Assembly: GCF_009707465.1 (NCBI RefSeq) | Contig: NZ_CP046120.1 | Span: 3,501,501 to 3,565,500 of the forward strand | DNA: 64,000 bases | Origin: Novosphingobium sp. Gsoil 351 | Lineage (GTDB): Bacteria; Pseudomonadota; Alphaproteobacteria; Sphingomonadales; Sphingomonadaceae | Direction of reading: 5' to 3' | Shown here: positions 8,036-17,384 of the stretch, piece after piece | Numbering within the stretch: position 1 is the first letter of the stretch | Layout of the letters: every line of letters starts with the position of its first letter | The notes under the pieces: model-generated | The model's database searches: none | Told to the model about the DNA's origin: nothing | Seen by the model: only the letters and a program-made list of their open reading frames with translations | Translations under genes and position numbers: made by a program

Positions 8036-9814
8036 GTGATATCGCATTCCGAAGTGGAAGTGCCGCGCGGGCGGCTGGCCGAATGGCTGGCCGCGCCGCT
8101 GCGCAGGAACCGCGCGATCTACATCAAGGTCGCGATCGCGGCGGTGATGATCAATTTCTTCGCGCTCGTCACTGCGCTGTTCACGATGACGGTTTACGAC
8201 CGGGTGGTCCCCAACAACGCCACCGAATCGCTGATCGGCCTGACCATCGGCCTGATCGCGGTGATGATCTTCGATTTCATCTTGAAAGCCCTGCGCGCCT
8301 ACTTCGTCGACGTGGCGGGGGCGCGGATCGATCGTGACATCGGCAAGTCGATCTTCCAGCAGATCCTCGGCATGCGGCTTGATCTGGGCCGTAGCTCGAC
8401 CGGCGGGCTGGCGGGGCTGGTCCGCGAGATCGAGACGCTGCGCGACTTCTTTGCCTCGGCCACGTTGACCGCGCTGGTCGACGTGCCGTTCATCCTGATC
8501 ACCCTGGCGGTCATCGCACTGATCGGCGGTAGCGTGGTGTGGATACCGATGCTGATGATCCCGGTGGTGGTGCTGACCGCGCTCGCCACCAACCCGCTGA
8601 TGAAACGGCTTTCGGCACAGACCTTGGGCGAGGCACTGGGCAAGCAAGCGGTGCTGGTCGAGACAATCGGCAGCCTCGAGACGGTCAAGTCGGCCAACGC
8701 CGGCGACCTGCTGAGCGGGCGCTGGGACAGTGCGGTGACCGCGCACGCCGGGGCTTCGCTGCGCCAGCGGCTGGTCTCTACCGTGTCGATCAACATCGCG
8801 GGCAGCGCCCAGATGCTTGCCTACACCGGCGTGGTGGTGTTCGGTGTGTTCGCGATCGCCGAGCGGAATCTGACGATGGGCGGGCTGATCGCCTGCTCGA
8901 TCCTAGCGGGCCGCGCGGTCGCCCCGCTGGGCACGATCGCCCAGCTGCTGACCCGGATCAACGCCGCGCGCACCGCCTATGCGCAGATCGACCGGATGAT
9001 GCAGCAACCGCCCGAAGGCCCGGCCGGCGCCGGGCTGACGCTGCACAACCTGGAAGGCGGGATCGAATTTCGCGACGTCGACTTCCGCTACCCAGGCGCT
9101 CCCGAACTGGCGCTGACCGGGGTCAACCTGACCATCGCGCCGGGCGAGCACATCGCCCTGATCGGCCCGATCGGGTCGGGCAAGTCGACCCTCGCGCGGC
9201 TGCTGATCGGACTCTATCCGCCCACGAGCGGGCTGGTGCTGATCGACGGCACCGACTTGCGCCAGCTCGCTCCCAAGGCTCTGCGCGCGAAAGTCGGCGC
9301 GCTGTTCCAGGATAACGTGCTGCTGACCGGCACGATCCGCGAGAACATCATGCTCGGCCGCGACGATTTCGACGACGACGAGATGTTGCGCGCGGCCAAG
9401 ACCAGCCTCGCCCACGAATTCGTCAGCCGCATGCCCAACGGCTACGACGTCAGGCTCGCCGATCGGGGCGAAGGGCTGTCGGGCGGGCAGAAGCAGTCGA
9501 TCGCAATGGCCCGCGCGCTGGTCGGCAAACCGCCGGTGATCGTGCTCGACGAGCCGACCTCGTCGGTCGATACTGATACCGAATTGCGGCTGATGGCCAA
9601 CCTGCGGGCGGAATTCGAGGGGCGCACGTTGATCCTGATCACGCATCGCCCGTCGTTGCTTGCGCTGGTCGATCGGGTGGTGGTGATGGCGCAAGGGAGG
9701 ATCGCGATGGACGGCACCACCGAATCGATCAATCGCCAGGTCACCGCGAAAGCCGCCAGATCCTCCGTGCGCTCCGGCACCGGCCTGGTGACCTCCAAAG
9801 TGGCCGCGAGGTAA
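8036..9814 (+). CDS. Type I secretion permease/ATPase (LapB-like)
   Basis: Inner-membrane ABC transporter half-molecule of 592 residues: an N-terminal transmembrane domain of about six helices (residues ~25-320) then a nucleotide-binding domain. Walker A GPIGSGKST is near residue 377, signature LSGGQKQ near 481, Walker B VIVLDEP near 503, and the H-loop ITHRP follows. It matches LapB-type type I secretion ATPases but lacks the ~130-residue C39-like N-terminal domain many of them carry. GTG at 8036 is used, with AGAGGAA about 9 bases upstream. It is followed after 3 bases by the membrane-fusion gene; no outer-membrane TolC gene or RTX/adhesin substrate lies nearby. Confidence 0.92.
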   Translation: MISHSEVEVPRGRLAEWLAAPLRRNRAIYIKVAIAAVMINFFALVTALFTMTVYDRVVPNNATESLIGLTIGLIAVMIFDFILKALRAYFVDVAGARIDRDIGKSIFQQILGMRLDLGRSSTGGLAGLVREIETLRDFFASATLTALVDVPFILITLAVIALIGGSVVWIPMLMIPVVVLTALATNPLMKRLSAQTLGEALGKQAVLVETIGSLETVKSANAGDLLSGRWDSAVTAHAGASLRQRLVSTVSINIAGSAQMLAYTGVVVFGVFAIAERNLTMGGLIACSILAGRAVAPLGTIAQLLTRINAARTAYAQIDRMMQQPPEGPAGAGLTLHNLEGGIEFRDVDFRYPGAPELALTGVNLTIAPGEHIALIGPIGSGKSTLARLLIGLYPPTSGLVLIDGTDLRQLAPKALRAKVGALFQDNVLLTGTIRENIMLGRDDFDDDEMLRAAKTSLAHEFVSRMPNGYDVRLADRGEGLSGGQKQSIAMARALVGKPPVIVLDEPTSSVDTDTELRLMANLRAEFEGRTLILITHRPSLLALVDRVVVMAQGRIAMDGTTESINRQVTAKAARSSVRSGTGLVTSKVAAR

Positions 9815-9817
9815 GTC

Positions 9818-11125
9818 ATGTCGCAACTGATGCGCTTCATCCGAGGCGAGGACGACGACCTCGACGAGCAGGAACTGTCCGCCAAGAAATCGGCCAACTT
9901 GCTGCTGTGGCTGATCCTGGCGTTCTTCGTCGTGTTCATCGCCTGGGCCGCACTCACCCAGCTCGACCGGACCGTGCGCGGGGTCGGGCGGGTCGTGCCC
10001 AGCTCCAAGCTGCAGGTGGTCTCAAACCTCGAAGGCGGGGTGGTCGAACAGATCCTAGTCAAGCCGGGACAGACCGTGCGCAAGGGAGATATCCTGGTGC
10101 GGCTCTCGCCGATGCTCACCGGCGCGGCCTTGGGCAGCTCGTCGGCGGAAGTCGATGCGCTCCAGGCCAAGATCGCGCGGTTGAACGCCGAGGTGCGCGG
10201 GGTGACGCCTAGCTACGGCGCGGGGGCGGCCGATCAGGTCGCGGTCGAACGCTCGCTCCACTCGGCGCGTTCGGCAGAGCTTCAGGGTATCCTGGCGGCG
10301 GGAGCGGCGCGGGCCGCCCAGGCCGAGCGCCAGGTGGCCGAGGCGCAGTCGCTGCTTGAATCGCGCCGCTCGAGCCTATCCGCCGCGGACCGCGAGCTGG
10401 CGATGATCCGGCCGATGGCGGACAAGCTGATCATCTCCAAGGTCGATCTGATCAAGGCCGAAAACGCCGCCACGGTGGCGCGCAACGAAGTTGACGCGGC
10501 CAACGCGGCGCTGGCGCGCGCCCGGTCGGCGATTGCCGAGGCGCGCGCGCAGACCGCGCAGCAGCGCAGCGACTGGATGAGCCGCGCCGGAATGGAGCTG
10601 AGCCAGGCGCAGGGCGAGCTGGTGACCAAGCAGCAGCAGCTTCCCGCGCTCAGCGACCGGGTCGATCGGACCACGATCCGCGCGCCGATGTCGGGCAAGG
10701 TCAACCGCGTGCTGGTCACCACCGTGGGGGGCTCCGTCGGCCCCGGAACGCCGATCGCCGAGATCGTGCCGAGCGAGCAAACGCTCTACGTTGAGGCGCT
10801 GATCCGCCCCTCGGACATCGCCAATGTCCGTCTGGGCCAGCGCGCGCGGGTGGAGGTCACCGCCTACAACTCGGCAATCTTCGGCATGCTCGACGGCACC
10901 GTCACCGCGATCTCCCCCGACGCCACGCTCAACGAAAAGTCGGGCGAGAGCTTCTATACGGTCGAAGTCCAGACCGCGAGCACGCTCAGGGACCAAGATG
11001 GCAGAAGCCTGCCGATCGGCCCCGGCATGGTCGCCAACGTCAGCCTACTGGGCGAAAAGCGCTCGATCCTAAACTACCTGTTCACCCCGATCACGCGGCT
11101 GGGGGAGACCGCGTTTCGGGAATAG
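9818..11125 (+). CDS. HlyD-family membrane fusion protein (LapC-like)
   Basis: Periplasmic adaptor of a type I secretion system, 435 residues. A short cytosolic N-terminus is followed by one membrane helix (LLLWLILAFFVVFIAWAAL, residues ~28-46), the first biotinyl-lipoyl half (LEGGVVEQILVKPGQTVRKGDIL), a long Ala/Glu/Arg-rich coiled-coil hairpin (~110-280), the second lipoyl half (RAPMSGKVNRVLV) and a beta-barrel domain. It would bridge the ABC protein encoded immediately upstream to an outer-membrane channel. The pair forms a two-gene operon; cargo and outer-membrane partner must be encoded elsewhere. Confidence 0.93.
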   Translation: MSQLMRFIRGEDDDLDEQELSAKKSANLLLWLILAFFVVFIAWAALTQLDRTVRGVGRVVPSSKLQVVSNLEGGVVEQILVKPGQTVRKGDILVRLSPMLTGAALGSSSAEVDALQAKIARLNAEVRGVTPSYGAGAADQVAVERSLHSARSAELQGILAAGAARAAQAERQVAEAQSLLESRRSSLSAADRELAMIRPMADKLIISKVDLIKAENAATVARNEVDAANAALARARSAIAEARAQTAQQRSDWMSRAGMELSQAQGELVTKQQQLPALSDRVDRTTIRAPMSGKVNRVLVTTVGGSVGPGTPIAEIVPSEQTLYVEALIRPSDIANVRLGQRARVEVTAYNSAIFGMLDGTVTAISPDATLNEKSGESFYTVEVQTASTLRDQDGRSLPIGPGMVANVSLLGEKRSILNYLFTPITRLGETAFRE

Positions 11126-11329
11126 GTGGAGGCGATTGGGGTCGGCGGCTCGGACGTTCGCCTTTGGCTAGGCAATCTCGCCGAGTGTCGGATCGAACAG
11201 CGCCAAGGCATTGCTGCCGACCCGCTACATTCGCGCAGTCTTTCCCCACGCTGCTTTGGGGCAAAAACAAGCCAATACCTGTGGATCGCGCGCGTACTGC
11301 ACCAACAAAACGCAGCGACTCGGAGGATT

Positions 11330-12550
11330 TTAGGCCGCCCGACGGATCTCCAGTTCCATCCGGTCCCAAATCTCGACCAGCGCGGCGGTCAAATCGCGCA
11401 TCATCGATTCGGTGTGTGCCGGCCCCGGAGTAAAGCGCAATCTCTCTGTCCCGCGTGGCACTGTCGGGTAGTTGATCGGCTGGACGTAAACACCGTACTC
11501 GGCGAGCAGGATGTCGCTGATTTTCTTGGCGCGCACGGGATCGCCGACCATCAGCGGAACGATGTGGGTGGTGCTGGGCATCACCGGAAGCCCGGCCTCG
11601 GCGAACTGGGCCTTGAGGAACGCGGCGGCGGCCTGTTGGCCGTCGCGCTCGGCGCTCGAGGCTTTGAGATGGCGCACCGCGGCGAGGACGCCGGCAGCGA
11701 GCACCGGGCTCAACGAGGTTGTGAAGATGAAGCCAGGGGCATAGCTGCGGATGCAGTCGACGATCTTGGCATCGGCGGCGATATAACCGCCCATCACCCC
11801 GAACGCCTTGCCCAGCGTGCCTTCGATGATCGTGATCCGCCTGGCGGCGTCGTCGCGCTCCGAAATCCCGCCGCCGCGCGCGCCGTACATACCCACGGCG
11901 TGGACCTCGTCGATGTAGGTCAGCGCGTTGTACTTGTCGGCGAGGTCGCAGATCGCGTGGATCGGGGCGACGTCGCCATCCATCGAATAGACGCTTTCGA
12001 ACGCAATCAGCCGTGGCAGCGCGGGATCGGTCTCCGCCAGCAGTTCCTCGAGGTGGGCGAGGTCGTTGTGGCGCCACACCTTCTTTTCGCATCCCGAATT
12101 GCGGATACCCGCGATCATGCTGGCGTGGTTGAGTTCGTCGGAGAAGATCACGCAACCGGGCAGGAGTTTGCCCAGCGTGGACAGCGTGGCATCGTTGGAA
12201 ACGTAGCCGCTGGTGAACAGCAGCGCGCGTTCCTTGCCGTGGAGATCGGCAAGCTCTTCCTCGAGCTGGATGTGGTAATGCGTGTTTCCGCCGATGTTGC
12301 GGGTGCCGCCCGATCCGGCGCCGACGTCGTGCAGCGCCTCTTCCATCGCCGCCACGACCTTGGGGTGCTGGCCCATCGCCAGGTAATCGTTGCTGCACCA
12401 CACGGTGATCGGCTTGGGCCCGTTGTGCCCGGCGAAGCAGCGCGCGTTGGGGAAGGCGCCCTTGTTGCGCAGGATGTCGATGAAGACGCGGTAGCGCCCC
12501 TCGTCGTGCAGGCGCTCGATCGCCTGGTCGAAAACCTGATCGTAATTCAA
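11330..12550 (-). CDS. hemA: 5-aminolevulinate synthase
   Basis: PLP enzyme that condenses glycine and succinyl-CoA to 5-aminolevulinate, the first step of the C4 heme/tetrapyrrole pathway of alphaproteobacteria. With TTG at 12550 as start the protein is 406 residues and the PLP lysine in EGTLGKAFG falls at residue 248, as in Rhodobacter enzymes, which supports this start; GGGAG lies upstream. Other family segments are [16 protein letters not shown] and FTPGPAH near the C-terminus. The TTG overlaps the stop of the preceding metallo-beta-lactamase-fold gene (TTGA), giving a murI/MBL/hemA run on the minus strand. Confidence 0.96.
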   Translation of the reverse strand: MNYDQVFDQAIERLHDEGRYRVFIDILRNKGAFPNARCFAGHNGPKPITVWCSNDYLAMGQHPKVVAAMEEALHDVGAGSGGTRNIGGNTHYHIQLEEELADLHGKERALLFTSGYVSNDATLSTLGKLLPGCVIFSDELNHASMIAGIRNSGCEKKVWRHNDLAHLEELLAETDPALPRLIAFESVYSMDGDVAPIHAICDLADKYNALTYIDEVHAVGMYGARGGGISERDDAARRITIIEGTLGKAFGVMGGYIAADAKIVDCIRSYAPGFIFTTSLSPVLAAGVLAAVRHLKASSAERDGQQAAAAFLKAQFAEAGLPVMPSTTHIVPLMVGDPVRAKKISDILLAEYGVYVQPINYPTVPRGTERLRFTPGPAHTESMMRDLTAALVEIWDRMELEIRRAA

Positions 12551-13590
12551 GGCGTGGCTCCCGTGGCCGTCTTTCCCCCGATCGTTGCCGGGCTCATGGC
12601 CCGGGGCGCCCGTCGATCGGTGCGGCCTTTTAGCGAGACGTCGGACGCTTGGCCAGTCAGACTTTGGGGCGATGGGCGTGCCCCGGGGAAGGCGAAAGTC
12701 AGGCGGTTGCGCTGGGCGTCCCGGATCAGCGTCGCCCATTCGTGCCCTGGAATGATCGTCATGTCAGGGGCGGCGCGATGCAGGCCGCGAATCGCTTTCA
12801 GCCAGCCGAACACGGCCGCGCGGTCCTCGTGCACGATGAGGTCGCCGATCAGCCGCGAGCGCGCGCGCAGTTGCTCCCAGCTTCGCGCCATCGTCGCGGT
12901 ATCTCCGGCAAACAGAACCTCGCGGCCGTCGACCAGGCGAGTGTAGACCATCTGCGATCCGGGGGTGTGCCCGGGGGTCCGGATGAGAACGACCCCGGGG
13001 GCGATCGCGGTCATTTCCTTGTAGCGCAAGGGACGGATCGCTGCCGCGGCGCCCTTCGGCCAAGGCAGCAGCCTGGCCACGGGACCAGTGGGCATCTGTT
13101 CGGGGGTGATCAGCGCGCGCGGCAGGACTTCGGCCCAGTCGCGCAGGCGCAGCAGGCCGCCTTCATGATCGACATGCTCATGGGTGAAGACGATGACGCG
13201 GGCCCGCCGCATCGCCGCATCGACCCGTGCCTGGTTGGCCGGCGCGTAGCCCTCCACCCCCATCTTTGCGGCATCCTGCGGCCCGAACCCGCTATCGACC
13301 ACGACATCGCCCCACGGTCCCGAGATCAGGCCGGCCTGGATCGACACCAGGTCGCGCTCGAGCCCGCCGCCAGCGACGAACAGCGCCGCCGGCACCCGCC
13401 TCTGCCCGACCTGCTCGAGCGCGACCCGGTCGGGACGGGGGCCGGGGATCGCGCTCGCCAACCGCCGCAGATCGGCGATGCGGATCGTCGGGCCCGGGTC
13501 GCTCCCGGGGCGGTTGTCGATCAGGAGCCAGTAGTAAGTCGCGCCGAGCAGCGCGACGAGTCCCACCAACAGGCGATAGCCCCGCCTCAC
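12547..13590 (-). CDS. Membrane-anchored metallo-beta-lactamase-fold hydrolase
   Basis: Putative 347-residue zinc hydrolase. An N-terminal signal-anchor ([19 protein letters not shown]) is followed by a metallo-beta-lactamase domain with the metal motif THEHVDH (His137, His139, Asp141, His142), the GHTPGSQ His, AGDTA and PGHEW. The substrate is not identifiable; lactonase, phosphodiesterase or glyoxalase-like roles are all possible. The GTG at 13590 overlaps the murI stop (GTGA), and the gene's own stop overlaps the hemA start (TTGA). It is therefore probably translated together with both. The frame stays open upstream of the GTG, but that part lies inside murI and has no similarity to the family. 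Confidence 0.82.
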   Translation of the reverse strand: MRRGYRLLVGLVALLGATYYWLLIDNRPGSDPGPTIRIADLRRLASAIPGPRPDRVALEQVGQRRVPAALFVAGGGLERDLVSIQAGLISGPWGDVVVDSGFGPQDAAKMGVEGYAPANQARVDAAMRRARVIVFTHEHVDHEGGLLRLRDWAEVLPRALITPEQMPTGPVARLLPWPKGAAAAIRPLRYKEMTAIAPGVVLIRTPGHTPGSQMVYTRLVDGREVLFAGDTATMARSWEQLRARSRLIGDLIVHEDRAAVFGWLKAIRGLHRAAPDMTIIPGHEWATLIRDAQRNRLTFAFPGARPSPQSLTGQASDVSLKGRTDRRAPRAMSPATIGGKTATGATP

Positions 13591-14393
13591 AGCGTCGCGC
13601 TCCGCATCAGCCGGCGCGCGGTGAGGGCCGGGCCGAGCGTGGCGATCTCGCTGCCATCGCGGGTGAACAGCGCGAAGTCCTCGTGGCCGCGGGCGAAGGC
13701 TTGGCCCTGGGTGAGGAAGACGATCCGCCGGGCGATGCCGTCGGCCCCGTCGACGAAGCGCACGCCGGGGCCGAACGCCGCGATTAGTTCGGGCAGGAGC
13801 AGCGGAAAGTGGGTGCAAGCCAGGACGACGGTATCGATCTGCGCGCCGCCAGGCTGGTTGCGCAGCCCTTGGGCGGCGCGGGCGAACACCGCCGGATCGA
13901 CCGCCTCGCCGCGCAGCCGCGCCTCGGCCGCCGCGACGAGTTCGGGTGCGGCATGGCGCAGCAGCGCTTTGCCGTGCGCGAACTCCGCTTCGAGCCGGTC
14001 GACGTAGCCCTGGCGGATCGTCGCCTCGGTGCCGAGCAGCCCGATCACTCCCGTCCGGGTCAGCGCCGCGGCGGGCTTGATCGCGGGAACGGTGCCGACG
14101 ATCGGCACCTCGAGCACCTCGCGGACCATCCCCAGCGCGATCGTGCTGGCGGTGTTGCAGGCGATGCACACCAGGCGCGGGCGAAAACGCTCGGTCATCC
14201 GACCGAGCAAGCCGGCGACACGCGCCGCGATCTGTGCCTCGGTCTTGGTGCCATAGGGCAGTCCGGCGTTGTCCGCGGCGTAGATCACCGGCGCATCGGG
14301 CAGCAGCGCGCGCATGGCGTCGAGCACGGTGAGGCCGCCGACGCCCGAATCGAATATCAGGATCGGCGCTTCGGGATTGATTGCAGCGGTCAA
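13587..14393 (-). CDS. murI: Glutamate racemase
   Basis: Cofactor-independent racemase that supplies D-glutamate for peptidoglycan, 268 residues. Characteristic parts seen are FDSGVGGLTVL near the N-terminus, ADNAGLPYGTK, the first catalytic Cys79 in IACNTAS and the second Cys in VVLACTHFPLL, the two acid/base cysteines. Length and order match the family. It is the first of three minus-strand genes joined by 4-nt overlaps (with the metallo-beta-lactamase-fold protein and hemA). A family-B repeat lies in the divergent gap toward plsY. Confidence 0.96.
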   Translation of the reverse strand: MTAAINPEAPILIFDSGVGGLTVLDAMRALLPDAPVIYAADNAGLPYGTKTEAQIAARVAGLLGRMTERFRPRLVCIACNTASTIALGMVREVLEVPIVGTVPAIKPAAALTRTGVIGLLGTEATIRQGYVDRLEAEFAHGKALLRHAAPELVAAAEARLRGEAVDPAVFARAAQGLRNQPGGAQIDTVVLACTHFPLLLPELIAAFGPGVRFVDGADGIARRIVFLTQGQAFARGHEDFALFTRDGSEIATLGPALTARRLMRSATL

Positions 14394-14486
14394 GACCTAC
14401 CCCCGTTTGTCCTGGGCTTGTCGGGCCGAACGCGACCGCAGGTCAACCACCGCGCTGCTTGTTCCGCATCGGAGCTAAAAGGAAAC

Positions 14487-14515
14487 ACGGCCCTTCGACA
14501 AGCTCGGGACGAATG
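14487..14515. repeat. Dispersed repeat, family B copy 1
   Basis: CCCTTCGACAAGCTCGGGAC followed by GAATGG is the reverse-strand form of the short repeat found at 38000-38025 and 59752-59779. It stands between the divergent murI and plsY genes. Confidence 0.65.
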
Positions 14516-14529
14516 GTTAGGGGTAGGGG

Positions 14530-15111
14530 ATGGATTTGCTAGCCGTTATCGCCATCGCTTATCTGCTTGGCTCGATCCCGTTCGGACTGCTGCTGACCCG
14601 GCTGGGCGGGACCCAGGATCTGCGCACCGTCGGCTCGGGCAACATCGGCGCGACCAACGTGCTGCGCACCGGGCGCAAAGGCCTGGCGGTGGCGACGCTG
14701 GTTCTCGATCTGCTCAAGGGCGCGGCCGCGGTGGTGATCGCCTGGCGCCTGTTTCCGCCCGGAGCGCCATGGGCCGCGCTCGCCGCCGTGGTCGGCCACT
14801 GTTTTCCGGTCTGGCTCGGCTTTCGTGGCGGCAAGGGCGTGGCGACGCTCGCGGGCGTATGTCTTGCGCTCGCCTGGCCGATCTGGCTGGCCTACGCGGT
14901 CGTCTGGTTCGGGGTCTTCGGGCTTAGCAGGATTTCCTCGCTCGCTGGCATGTCCGCCGCGCTCGCCGCGCCGATCGCGGCGGCGGTGCTCGGTCATGGC
15001 GAATTCGTACCCGCGCTGGCGCTCGTCGCCGCGCTGATCCTGTGGCTTCACCGCGGCAACATCGCGCGGCTGCGCGCGGGGACCGAGGCGAAAGTGGGCG
15101 AGCATGGCTGA
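14530..15111 (+). CDS. plsY: Glycerol-3-phosphate acyltransferase PlsY
   Basis: Integral membrane acyltransferase that transfers the acyl group from acyl-phosphate to glycerol-3-phosphate, making lysophosphatidate; PlsX, which makes the acyl-phosphate, is encoded at 38.6 kb in this window. The 193 residues contain the three conserved loops: GSIPFGLLLTR then SGNIGATNVLR (motif 1), HCFPVWLGFRGGKGVAT (motif 2) and the later HRGNIARL segment. About five hydrophobic helices are present. The stop overlaps the dprA start by 8 nt. Confidence 0.95.
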   Translation: MDLLAVIAIAYLLGSIPFGLLLTRLGGTQDLRTVGSGNIGATNVLRTGRKGLAVATLVLDLLKGAAAVVIAWRLFPPGAPWAALAAVVGHCFPVWLGFRGGKGVATLAGVCLALAWPIWLAYAVVWFGVFGLSRISSLAGMSAALAAPIAAAVLGHGEFVPALALVAALILWLHRGNIARLRAGTEAKVGEHG

Positions 15112-16209
15112 AGCGGCGACGCTGGGGCAGGACGAAGCGTTTGCCCGCATCCGCCTGCTCCGCTCGCCCAACATCGGCCCGGTCAGCTATCGCCAGTTGC
15201 TCCGCCGCTTCGGCGACGCGGAGCGGGCGCTTGCGGCCGTGCCCGACCTCGCCTCACGCGGCGGCGCGCCCTATCGGCCGGCAGCGGAAGCCCGGATCGA
15301 GGCCGAGGTGAAGGCAGTGCGCGGCGCTGGCGCGCGCTATCTGTTCCACGATTCGGGCGAGTATCCCACCCTCCTGGGCGAACTCGACAGCGCCCCGCCG
15401 GGGCTGATCGTGCGCGGCGACGGGGCGATTGCACGGCGGCCTTGCGCTGCCATCGTCGGCGCGCGCAAGGCGGTCAAGCTGGCGCGCGATTTCGCGACGG
15501 CGCTGTCCGAGGCGGGGTTCGCGGTCGTCTCCGGACTCGCGCGGGGGATCGATGGCGCGGCGCATCGCGGGGCGTTGAACGGGGCAGGCCGAACCATCGG
15601 CGTGATCGCCAGCGGGATCGACATCGCCTACCCGCCAGAACATGCCGACCTGCAGGAACAGGTCGCCAGGCAGGGCCTGTTGATCGCCGAGCAACCGCCC
15701 GGCACCGAACCGCTCGCGCGCCACTTTCCTTCGCGCAATCGGATCATTGCCGGACTCGCCGCGGGGACCGTGGTGGTCGAGGCCGCGCCACGCTCGGGCT
15801 CGCTGATCACCGCGCGGCTGGCGGGCGAGGCCGGGCGCGAGGTCATGGCCATTCCCGGCTCACCGCTGGAGCCGCGCAGCCAAGGCTGCAACCAGCTGAT
15901 CCGCGACGGCGCGGTGCTGGTCCAGTCGGCCGATGACGTCATAGAACTGATCGAAGGGTTTGCCGGCACCCCCGCTCGACCTTTCGCGACAATGCCGCGG
16001 ACTATGGCGTGCTTGACGCTACCGACGGGACGCTTGGCGACACTTCGGCCGATATCGACGGTCTGCTGACCCGCGCCCCGGTCGCGGTGGACGAAATCAT
16101 CTGCCAAAGCGGCGAAGTCCCGGCGGCGGTCCACCTCGCGCTGCTCGAACTCGAACTGGCCGGACGGCTGGTGCGCCACACGGGCGCGCGGGTCAGCCTG
16201 GCGGCGTAG
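15104..16209 (+). CDS. dprA: DNA-processing protein DprA (single-base frame break)
   Basis: Rossmann-like protein that loads RecA on incoming single-stranded DNA during natural transformation. The N-terminal SAM-like helices and the DprA domain are intact: VGARKAVKLARDFA, SGLARGIDGAAHRGAL, IAEQPPGTEPLARHFPSRNRIIAGLA and VVEAAPRSGSLITARLA. The frame breaks at 15969-15973, where a five-C run needs one more C; restoration gives GTPRSTFRDNAADYGVLD and continues into the C-terminal winged-helix (VAVDEIICQSGEVPAAVHLALLELELAG) up to 16209, about 368 residues. I treat it as an assembly indel rather than true inactivation. It overlaps plsY by 8 nt and abuts a small membrane-protein gene. Confidence 0.87.
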
Positions 16210-16566
16210 ATGGCTGGCGCGGGGTTCGCACGCCGAGTCTATCGCGGGGCCGCGATCTATGGCGCAATCGTCCTTACGCCCCTCTACCTGATCCCCCCGC
16301 CCGCGGGCGCGCGGGTCGAGATCAATCTTGGTTTCCTGGGCCTTGCGCTGGTGTTCCAGGGCGTGTTCTGGATCATCGGCGGCGACCCGCTCCGCTATCG
16401 GGCGCTGATGCCGCTGGCGATCTTGGAAAAGCTGGTGTTCGCGATTCCCGCGCTTACGCTGTTCGCGTTGGGGCGTCTCGAAGGGGTGGTGGCGGGGTTC
16501 GCCGCGATCGACGTGCTGCTGGCGGCGCTGTTCGCGGTCGCCTGGCGCAAGTTGCCCGCGGCCTAG
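16210..16566 (+). CDS. Small integral membrane protein of unknown function
   Basis: A 118-residue hydrophobic protein starting with ATG immediately after the dprA stop. Four hydrophobic segments are visible: GAIVLTPLYLIPP, LGFLGLALVFQGVFWIIGG, MPLAILEKLVFAIPALTLFAL and VAGFAAIDVLLAALFAVAW. No conserved catalytic motif is evident and I do not recognise a named family. Codon usage resembles neighbours. Its stop overlaps the 3' end of the convergent inositol-phosphatase-like gene by four bases. The tight spacing suggests expression together with plsY-dprA. Confidence 0.7.
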   Translation: MAGAGFARRVYRGAAIYGAIVLTPLYLIPPPAGARVEINLGFLGLALVFQGVFWIIGGDPLRYRALMPLAILEKLVFAIPALTLFALGRLEGVVAGFAAIDVLLAALFAVAWRKLPAA

Positions 16567-17384
16567 TCGTCAAGCCGCCGCAGCCGCTTCGCCATCTCTT
16601 CCCACAGCGCTGGACTCGACGCGCCGATCAATCCCGACCGGGCGTGGTCGTCCACACGATAGGCGCTGCCGTCGGGCCGCGCCGCCTTGCCCCCGGCCTC
16701 GTTGACGAACAGCACCCCGGCGGCATGGTCCCACGGCAACGTCCGCTCGAATATCGCCACGTCGTTCTGCGCCAGCACCAGCCGCGGGTACTGCTCGGCA
16801 GCGCAGCGCGGAATATCGACCAGGGTATAGTGCGGGGCGATCTCGCGCTGGACCGCGCCGCGGCGTTCGGGGCTCATGTAGACCAGCGAATTGGCCGCGA
16901 CCGGCGGGGTTGCGCCGGTAGTGCGCGCGGCCACGCGTTCGCCATCGACGAATGCGCCACCCCTGCGCGTTGCATGACAGAAGCGACCGCTCAGGCAATC
17001 GTAGAGCCACCCCGCGATGGTTTCACCGCTCTCGGTTAGCGCGATCAGGATGCCGAACGGCGGCTTGCCTTCGGCGAAGTTGTTGGTCCCGTCGAGCGGG
17101 TCGACAATCCAGCACAAGGCGTCGCCCAGCCGCGCGAAAACCCCAGGATCGGCGTGCGCCGCCTCCTCTCCGACGATCGCGGCTTCGGGCAGAAGCCGGG
17201 CGAGACCCTCGCCCAGGATCGCCTCGGCCTCGCCATCGGCGATGGTGACCAAATCGGTCAGCTCGCCCTTGCCGGACTTCGTCACGATCTCGTGCGCGGC
17301 GAGCGTGCGATAGCGCGGCAGGATCGCGCGCTCGGTCGCCTCGCGCATCACGGCGTGAACGGCTCCCGTCAGGGCAGGGCTCAA
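16563..17384 (-). CDS. Inositol monophosphatase-family phosphatase
   Basis: Mg-dependent sugar/inositol phosphatase-fold enzyme of about 273 residues. Metal-binding motifs are complete: GEEAA (Glu), WIVDPLDGTNNFAEG and PWDHAAGVLFVNEAGG. The family covers inositol-1-phosphatase, histidinol-phosphatase and 3'(2'),5'-bisphosphate nucleotidase, and sequence alone does not choose. The adjacency to argJ makes an amino-acid-related phosphatase worth considering. I take TTG at 17384 as start because it overlaps the argJ stop (TTGA) and leaves the short N-terminus usual for the family; an ATG at 17438 inside argJ is the alternative. Confidence 0.85.
   Translation of the reverse strand: MSPALTGAVHAVMREATERAILPRYRTLAAHEIVTKSGKGELTDLVTIADGEAEAILGEGLARLLPEAAIVGEEAAHADPGVFARLGDALCWIVDPLDGTNNFAEGKPPFGILIALTESGETIAGWLYDCLSGRFCHATRRGGAFVDGERVAARTTGATPPVAANSLVYMSPERRGAVQREIAPHYTLVDIPRCAAEQYPRLVLAQNDVAIFERTLPWDHAAGVLFVNEAGGKAARPDGSAYRVDDHARSGLIGASSPALWEEMAKRLRRLDD

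Noticed and set aside
11240-11270. CCCCA/TGGGG hairpin followed by AAAAA between the exporter and hemA genes
   Set aside because: The stem is only 5 bp, and the A-run is on the wrong side for a terminator of either gene, so I do not call it.
12547-14169. Reading of the metallo-beta-lactamase-fold gene as a 540-residue protein
   Set aside because: The extra N-terminal part is an out-of-frame reading of murI; the GTG at 13590 and coupling to murI explain the true start.
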